This document shows positions 50,848 to 55,069 of a stretch of 55,069 bases of DNA, piece after piece; position 1 is the first letter of the stretch, and each line of letters opens with the position of its first letter. Under the pieces are notes generated by a model that was not told the origin of the DNA, searched no databases, and saw only the letters and a list, made by a program, of their open reading frames with translations. Both the position numbers and the translations under genes were made by a program. Source of the stretch: Chthoniobacteraceae bacterium (GTDB taxonomy: Bacteria > Verrucomicrobiota > Verrucomicrobiia > Chthoniobacterales > Chthoniobacteraceae); NCBI GenBank assembly GCA_947479475.1, contig CANJZW010000024.1, forward strand, positions 1-55,069, given 5' to 3'.

Positions 50848-52080
50848 ATGTCTGAGACACCTTCACAAGCTTCCGATTCCGCCGGTTCCAACCCTGAAAC
50901 GATCAGGATCACTTTGCCCCCGAGGCCGGCGGCAATCTCCAGTGCACCTCAAGCGATAAAGGCGCCCGTGCGTTTGACGTCAGCCCAAGTGGTGCAAAGT
51001 GCACCTGACTCTGGAGTGGTGACCGCGCGCCGGGAGACCGTGCGTCTTGTGGCAAACACAGGCGCCCCGACCTCGGTGCTGCCCCCCGCACGGGTCGCTG
51101 TGGCGGCGCCCGCTGCGATTATGGCGGCCCCTGCTGCGATTATGGCGGCCCCTGCTGCGATAGTGGCGGCCCCTGCTGCGATAGTGGCGGCCCCTGCTGC
51201 GATAGTGGCGGCTCCTGCTGCGATAGTGGCGGCCCCTGCTGCGATAGTGGCGGCTCCTGCTGCGATAGTGGCGGCTCCTGCTGCGATAGTGGCGGCCCCT
51301 GCTCCGATAGTGGCGGCTCCTGCTGCGATAGTGGCGGCTCCTGCTCCGATTATGGCGGCGCCGGTGGCCCCGGCGGCTCCCTCGCTTCCAAAACTTTCGG
51401 CACCCTCCCTCCCGGGTGCGGCACCCTTGGCTCCTTCGGTTGCGTCTGCTGAGCCCGCATCTCTTGCGGCTACGAGCGTCAATCCTCCCCGCATGACCGC
51501 GACCCCAGGAGGCGCCCCACCACCGCCCCGGGCAGCGGTGGCAGTAGGCGGTCCGCCCGCGCCACCAAAGTCGCCTTCCCATGGCTCGGTCACGGCACCT
51601 CTGCAGCCCACGCCTCCCGCCCCAGTCCGGCCTACTGCTGTGACTCCTCCAACGGTTGCTGGAGGCAACGTAGCCTCTTCAGGCGTCCAAACCGTTCCCT
51701 TGAGGGCCACTGCCGTGTCTGTGGCGTCGCCCGTTGCACCTGCCGGACCAGCCACGAAAGTGGGAGGGACTGATGCTCAGGATCTGCCCAAGGCGACAGT
51801 GAAGTTGCAGGTTCCCGCCAGTGCCGCTTCGGGCGGTCCCCGGCCCGCTTCTGTTCCAGCTCCGAAGGCAACCGTGCCGCTGGCCAAGGCTCCGGCTCCG
51901 GGCCGAGGTGAGGCTGCCAGTGTGCCCGCCGCGATGGCCTCTTTTGAATTGGATGAAGTTGAAGATAGCGCGGAAAGTGGTTCCTCTGGCGGGGTTGACA
52001 AATGGCTGGCGATCGCGGCTTCCGTCGTGGCGCTTCTCTCAACCGTCAGTACTTTCCTGGCCTACTCGGTTGTTAAATAG
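50848..52080 (+). CDS. Ala/Pro-rich repeat protein with a C-terminal membrane anchor
   Basis: A 410-residue low-complexity protein without signal peptide. Residues about 86-169 are twelve identical-type units of AAPAAI(V/M) encoded by 21-base repeats (51103-51354). The flanks are Ala/Pro/Val rich. A single transmembrane helix (about 385-406, [23 protein letters not shown]) is nearly at the C-terminus, with a 3-residue end, so the protein is tail-anchored with most of its length in the cytoplasm. N-terminal residues (about 20-60) carry ITLPPRP motifs. Function is not known; similar Ala/Pro-rich tail-anchored proteins sit near trxA in other Verrucomicrobia, but I cannot verify this here. Confidence 0.65.
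   Translation: MSETPSQASDSAGSNPETIRITLPPRPAAISSAPQAIKAPVRLTSAQVVQSAPDSGVVTARRETVRLVANTGAPTSVLPPARVAVAAPAAIMAAPAAIMAAPAAIVAAPAAIVAAPAAIVAAPAAIVAAPAAIVAAPAAIVAAPAAIVAAPAPIVAAPAAIVAAPAPIMAAPVAPAAPSLPKLSAPSLPGAAPLAPSVASAEPASLAATSVNPPRMTATPGGAPPPPRAAVAVGGPPAPPKSPSHGSVTAPLQPTPPAPVRPTAVTPPTVAGGNVASSGVQTVPLRATAVSVASPVAPAGPATKVGGTDAQDLPKATVKLQVPASAASGGPRPASVPAPKATVPLAKAPAPGRGEAASVPAAMASFELDEVEDSAESGSSGGVDKWLAIAASVVALLSTVSTFLAYSVVK
51103..51354 (+). repeat. Twelve in-frame 21-base tandem repeats
   Basis: Units GCGGCnCCTGCTGCGATAGTG run without interruption from 51103 to 51354. Variation is limited to the third position (GCC/GCT) and the last codons (ATG versus GTG). They encode AAPAAIV. The minus strand is also open through the array, as expected from a 21-base period. 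Confidence 0.95.
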
Positions 52081-52097
52081 CGGGAAATCAATTATTT

Positions 52098-52427
52098 ATG
52101 GCAAGCTCAAACGTAGTTACAATCACAGAAGCAAATTTCGATTCCGAAGTCATCCACTCGACCGTCCCAGTCCTCGTGGATTTTTGGGCCCCTTGGTGCG
52201 GGCCCTGCCGGATGCTCGGCCCCGTCATCGATGAAATCGCCGATGCCAAGGTCGGACAGGCGAAGGTCGCCAAGGTCAACGTGGATGAAGCCCAGGCACT
52301 GGCCGCGCGCTACAAGATCAACTCGATTCCCGCTCTGCTCTTTTTCAAAAACGGGGAACCTGTCGAACAACTTGTGGGGGCGGTGCCCAAAGCCACTTTG
52401 ATCGCCAAGCTTGACGGCCTCCTCTAG
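52098..52427 (+). CDS. trxA: Thioredoxin
   Basis: A 109-residue cytoplasmic disulfide reductase. The redox site [10 protein letters not shown] has Cys34 and Cys37, the fold is normal in length, and [26 protein letters not shown] is the cis-Pro and C-terminal part. It follows the Ala-rich repeat gene by 17 bases and may be co-transcribed with it, although no functional link is known. A strong terminator follows. Confidence 0.97.
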   Translation: MASSNVVTITEANFDSEVIHSTVPVLVDFWAPWCGPCRMLGPVIDEIADAKVGQAKVAKVNVDEAQALAARYKINSIPALLFFKNGEPVEQLVGAVPKATLIAKLDGLL

Positions 52428-52453
52428 AAGTTCATCTTCTCAAGTTTCATCGT

Positions 52454-52494
52454 GGGCCTGTCTTCTGAAAAGAGGCAGGCCCTTTTGATTGTTT
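52454..52494 (+). terminator. Intrinsic terminator after trxA
   Basis: GGGCCTGTCTT (52454-52464) pairs with AGAGGCAGGCCC-side bases (52472-52482) in an 11-bp stem with two G-U pairs, followed by TTTTGATTGTTT. It separates trxA from the secreted esterase. Confidence 0.8.
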
Positions 52495-52510
52495 CTGCAT
52501 CCCCCCTCTT

Positions 52511-53413
52511 ATGTCATCCCTCGGTAAATCCTTATTCCTTTTTCTAACCTGCTCCTCCCTTTCCCTTCAGGGAGCGGATCCGGTGACTCTAAAACTCTGG
52601 GCCGAAGGCGCCCCGGAAAAACAGGGGGTCGTCATCGAGCCTGAGAAACGGATCGACCCGAAGGGGCCGAACGACGTCCTGCGCCTGACCAACGTCTCCG
52701 AGCCCACCTTGAGCGTGTACCGGCCTGAAACGCCCAATGGCACCTCCGTGCTGGTCTGCCCTGGAGGCGGATACGGAATCCTTGCCATCGAACACGAGGG
52801 AACCCGGGTGTGCGAGTGGCTCAACTCTCTGGGAGTGACCGCCATTCTTCTCAAATACCGCGTCCCCGTGCGCAACAAGGTTCCCGGTTTCGAACCCCTT
52901 CAGGACGCCCAGCGCGCCCTCGGGTTGGTGCGCCACCACGCTGCCGAATGGGGGCTGGATCCTCACCGTGTTGGGATCCTCGGCTTTTCCGCCGGCGGCC
53001 ACCTTGCCGTGATGGCCTCGCTGTATCCCAACGAACGCTCCTACCGGACGGACCCGGCCTCCGACGTCGAAGATGCCACCCCCGATTTTCTGATCCCCAT
53101 TTATCCCGCGTATCTGGTCTCCGCGGAGAACCCTTACACGCTGCTTTCCACCGTGAAGGTGACTCCGAAGTCGCCCCCAGTCTGCCTAGTGCATGCCCAC
53201 GATGACAAAGGTGCCACCAGTTCCAGCGCCAGCGTTCTGCTATATTTGGAGTACAAAAAATTGGCTCTTCCCGCAGAGTTGCACGTTTACCACACGGGCG
53301 GACATGGCTTTGGAATGAGACCGGGCTCCAACCCCGTGGCAGGTTGGCCCAACCGGGTTGGCGAGTGGATGAAGGCCATGGGCTTGTTGGAATCCCGCGT
53401 CCCTGCCAAGTAG
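52511..53413 (+). CDS. Exported alpha/beta-hydrolase, acetyl-xylan-esterase-like
   Basis: A 300-residue secreted esterase. The signal peptide (about 5-23, SLFLFLTCSSLSLQGA) precedes an alpha/beta-hydrolase fold: VCPGGGYGILAIEHEG (oxyanion part, about 79-94), the nucleophile elbow GFSAGGH (Ser about 159), a VHAHDDKGATSSS acid turn, and HTGGHGFGMRPG with the His. This family deacetylates carbohydrates such as xylan; the exact substrate here is unknown. It is monocistronic, between the trxA terminator and the small conserved gene. Confidence 0.88.
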   Translation: MSSLGKSLFLFLTCSSLSLQGADPVTLKLWAEGAPEKQGVVIEPEKRIDPKGPNDVLRLTNVSEPTLSVYRPETPNGTSVLVCPGGGYGILAIEHEGTRVCEWLNSLGVTAILLKYRVPVRNKVPGFEPLQDAQRALGLVRHHAAEWGLDPHRVGILGFSAGGHLAVMASLYPNERSYRTDPASDVEDATPDFLIPIYPAYLVSAENPYTLLSTVKVTPKSPPVCLVHAHDDKGATSSSASVLLYLEYKKLALPAELHVYHTGGHGFGMRPGSNPVAGWPNRVGEWMKAMGLLESRVPAK

Positions 53414-53479
53414 CGCGTACCACCGCTCTCGACAACGCCCCCAGCTTGCCGGATACTCAAAACGGATGGAATTTTCCTT

Positions 53480-53956
53480 ATGCAACTGACCGACGAGCAG
53501 AAAACCAAGGTGGCCCAGTGGATAGCGGACGGGATGAAGCTCTCCGATATCCAATCGAGGATGGGGATGGAGTTTGACCTTCGCATGACCTATATGGAGG
53601 CGCGAATGCTGGTGGACGACCTGAAGCTGCTTCCCAAAGACCCCGAGGAGCCCGTCAAACCGGCTGTTCCGGAAGAGGATGCGGCCGCCCATGTGGCGGA
53701 ACAACCCGTGGCGGAGCAGGCTCAGGCTGCGGCCGGGGGGCAGGTGACGCTCTCCTCAGACACACTCGCCCGGCCCGGTGCCATGGCCAGCGGCAAGGTC
53801 ACTTTCTCCGACGGGGAGCAGGCGGTCTGGTACATCGACCAATTTAGCGGACAGCTGGGCATGGTTCCTCCTTTCCCAGGGTTCAAACCTTCGCCGGAAG
53901 ATGTGCGTCAGTTCCAAGTGTTGCTGGAGAGTGAATTGGGTCGGTTGGGAATGTAG
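53480..53956 (+). CDS. Conserved hypothetical protein, two-part
   Basis: A 158-residue cytoplasmic protein, no signal. Residues 1-55 look helical (LTDEQKTKVAQWIADGMKLSDIQSRMGMEFDLRMTYMEARMLVDDL), resembling a small DNA- or protein-binding helix-turn-helix-like unit. A Pro/Glu/Ala linker follows (about 56-90), and the C-terminal part (about 95-158) has ASGKVTFSDGEQAVWYIDQFSGQLGMVPPFPGFKPSPEDVRQFQVLLESEL. I do not recognise the family. The codon usage and the sharp stop just before a 9-base repeat array suggest a real gene. It is probably in one unit with the small membrane protein downstream. Confidence 0.75.
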   Translation: MQLTDEQKTKVAQWIADGMKLSDIQSRMGMEFDLRMTYMEARMLVDDLKLLPKDPEEPVKPAVPEEDAAAHVAEQPVAEQAQAAAGGQVTLSSDTLARPGAMASGKVTFSDGEQAVWYIDQFSGQLGMVPPFPGFKPSPEDVRQFQVLLESELGRLGM

Positions 53957-53959
53957 CCC

Positions 53960-54072
53960 ATTGGCAGCATTGGCAGCATTGGCAGCATTGGCAGCATTGG
54001 CAGCATTGGCAGCATTGGCAGCATTGGCAGCATTGGCAGCATTGGCAGCATTGGCAGCATTGGCAGCATTGG
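53960..54072. repeat. Twelve-copy 9-base tandem repeat (ATTGGCAGC)
   Basis: Perfect units of ATTGGCAGC at 53960-54067, plus a partial ATTGG at 54068-54072. It lies 3 bases after the upstream stop and 23 bases before the next start. Copy number would be expected to vary between strains. Confidence 0.97.
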
Positions 54073-54094
54073 ACATCCCGGAAGCTCCCCTCCT

Positions 54095-54385
54095 ATGAGC
54101 GCAAAACCCTCCGATCGGCTCCTTCAGATTATTTTAGGTTTGGTTGTGTTTCTTGCCAGCGGCCTTTACCTCTGGCGTGACACGATTTTGCCGATTTTAA
54201 ACTCAAAGGGGAGCCTGGGCGGGTTTGCTGATTCCGCGCGGCTGGGCGCCCGGTATCTTTCATGGAAAGAACGCGCGGAGGAAACGCGCGCCAAGGCTTT
54301 GGAGGCGGACCGTGAATCTCGGTTGCGGGGAAAGGCGGACAGTTCGGAAACGCCTCAAAAAGTGGGTCCAGAGGGCTCCCGGTAA
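54095..54385 (+). CDS. Small single-pass membrane protein
   Basis: A 96-residue protein. A transmembrane helix (about 10-28, IILGLVVFLASGLYLWRD) near the N-terminus is followed by an Arg/Glu-rich helical part (about 45-80). No family recognised. Start at the ATG immediately following the 9-base repeat array. It is likely a small inner-membrane protein, unknown function. Confidence 0.65.
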   Translation: MSAKPSDRLLQIILGLVVFLASGLYLWRDTILPILNSKGSLGGFADSARLGARYLSWKERAEETRAKALEADRESRLRGKADSSETPQKVGPEGSR

Positions 54386-54517
54386 GGGGGCAGAAGGCGG
54401 TTGCGTGGGCAGGTGGCTTTTTTAAAGGGGCCCGTTCGCTGGGTGGGCGCTGGTTTTCCCATGGCGGCGGATGTTTTTTAAGGCTGAATCCGTTTCATCT
54501 CCGTAGCGAAGGGCGTT

Positions 54518-55018
54518 ATGAAACTTAATTCTCTACACGAACTGTTGGTTTCGGAACTCCAAGACCTTTTGAGCGCCGAGAGGCAGTTGCTCAAAATCCT
54601 TCCCAAGATCATCAAGTGTGCCTCGCACGAGGAGCTGCGCGAGGCCCTTCAAGAGCACCTGCAGGAGACAACCAGGCAGGAACAACGTTTGGAACAGTGT
54701 TTCCAGAAGATGGGGATACCCGCCAAGGCTGGCCGCAGCCACGGCATGATCGGGCTGGTCTCGGCGTGGATGGAGGTGGAGGCTGCCGAGGCTCTTCCTG
54801 ACGTGCGAGACGCGGCCATCATTGCCTCCGTGCAGCGCATGGAGCACTATGAAATCGCAGGCTACGGGTGCGCGCGGGCCTTCGCGCAGGTGCTGGAGGA
54901 AAACGAGGTGGCCGCCTTGCTGCTGGAGTCCCTCAAGGAGGAGGAGGAGTGTGACCGCAACCTCACCCACCTGGCGCAGACGGTCATCAACACCGAAGCC
55001 GAGCTTCACTCCCGCTGA
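54518..55018 (+). CDS. DUF892/YciE-family ferritin-like protein
   Basis: A 166-residue four-helix protein of the DUF892 (YciE/YciF) family. LHELLVSELQDLLSAERQLLKILPKI (7-32) and the second-half helix RMEHYEIAGYGCARAFAQVL (about 107-126) carry the Glu and His-type residues of a ferritin-like di-metal site. Family members are stress-induced in enterobacteria, function uncertain. Complete within the window: its stop is at 55016-55018. The stop lies within a hairpin and repeat (see next). Confidence 0.9.
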   Translation: MKLNSLHELLVSELQDLLSAERQLLKILPKIIKCASHEELREALQEHLQETTRQEQRLEQCFQKMGIPAKAGRSHGMIGLVSAWMEVEAAEALPDVRDAAIIASVQRMEHYEIAGYGCARAFAQVLEENEVAALLLESLKEEEECDRNLTHLAQTVINTEAELHSR

Positions 55019-55069
55019 GCGGGAGCGGCTGCCAGGGGAGTAGCGGCTGCCTGAGCGGGAGCGGCTGCC
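55009..55069. repeat. Imperfect repeats at the end of the DUF892 gene
   Basis: CTCCCGC (55009-55015) pairs with GCGGGAG (55019-55025) around the stop codon. GAGCGGGAGCGGCTGCC occurs at 55017-55033 and again at 55053-55069, with a shorter variant between. The array continues to the window end. Confidence 0.6.

Noticed and set aside
51103..51354. Minus-strand open frames through the 21-base repeats
   Set aside because: Same reason: the repeat period keeps frames open and the plus-strand gene explains the region.
51103..54072. Arrays as possible CRISPR
   Set aside because: Units are contiguous with no unique spacers and no cas genes are present.
53756..54098. Plus and minus frames through the 9-base repeat (ALA or AAN repeats)
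   Set aside because: They are artefacts of a 9-base repeat; the annotated genes on each side end and begin outside it.

Overview
The window looks like a piece of chromosome from a member of the Verrucomicrobiota or a close relative in the PVC group. This is a phylum-level inference. It rests on several paralogous DUF1501, DUF1549/DUF1553 and PSCyt1 'planctomycete cytochrome' proteins, a ThuA-like secreted protein, GC-rich sequence, and housekeeping genes that mostly lack a Shine-Dalgarno sequence. I see no phage, insertion sequence or CRISPR array. Most of the window is ordinary chromosome with essential genes, interrupted by blocks of secreted proteins and short tandem repeats.

Layout. 0.1-4.3 kb: a lipoprotein with a papain-like Cys/His signature, an orphan ParA, ruvC-lipB overlapping head to tail, and a secreted ThuA-like protein. 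4.6-7.8 kb: the glycolytic cluster gap-pgk-tpiA. 8.1-9.3 kb: a voltage-gated-type K+ channel. 9.5-14.1 kb: a PSCyt1-DUF1549-DUF1553 protein paired with a DUF1501 protein. 14.3-16.1 kb: rpsB and tsf, with hairpins before and between them. 16.2-21.0 kb: a peptide-type ABC transporter (binding lipoprotein, two permeases, one short ATPase). 21.2-27.4 kb: DAHP synthase, a tRNA with a CAU anticodon, a Tat-exported amidohydrolase, a CDF metal exporter, an L,D-transpeptidase, a family-4 glycosyltransferase and a PduO-type cobalamin adenosyltransferase.

27.6-38.0 kb is the most distinctive block: five large same-strand exported-protein genes (DUF1501, DUF1501, Big-like/DUF1549/DUF1553, a pre-peptidase-like protein with in-frame 36-bp repeats, and PSCyt1-WD40 with an inserted coiled coil). 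Together with the 9.5-14.1 kb pair they look like a redox-linked extracytoplasmic system of unknown substrate. 38.1-42.8 kb (minus strand): a solitary flagellin-like protein, a CT398-like zinc-ribbon coiled-coil protein, a TIGR03943/permease pair and a lipoprotein. 43.0-47.1 kb: rplQ and rpoA, an aspartate-type aminotransferase, and a tandem nucleoside diphosphate kinase whose leader carries an intrinsic-terminator hairpin right before the start codon. 47.4-50.7 kb: a sugar operon (UDP-sugar epimerase, M20 deacylase, nagA). 50.8-55.0 kb: an Ala/Pro-repeat tail-anchored protein, thioredoxin, a secreted esterase, two small unknown proteins separated by a 12-copy 9-bp tandem repeat, and a DUF892 ferritin-like protein.

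A recurring theme is short, nearly identical repeats, both inside reading frames (34.1, 40.6 and 51.1 kb) and at gene 3' ends (3.15, 21.03, 24.6, 53.96 and 55.0 kb). One array supplies the last codons and the stop of the ABC ATPase, which lacks its usual C-terminal extension.
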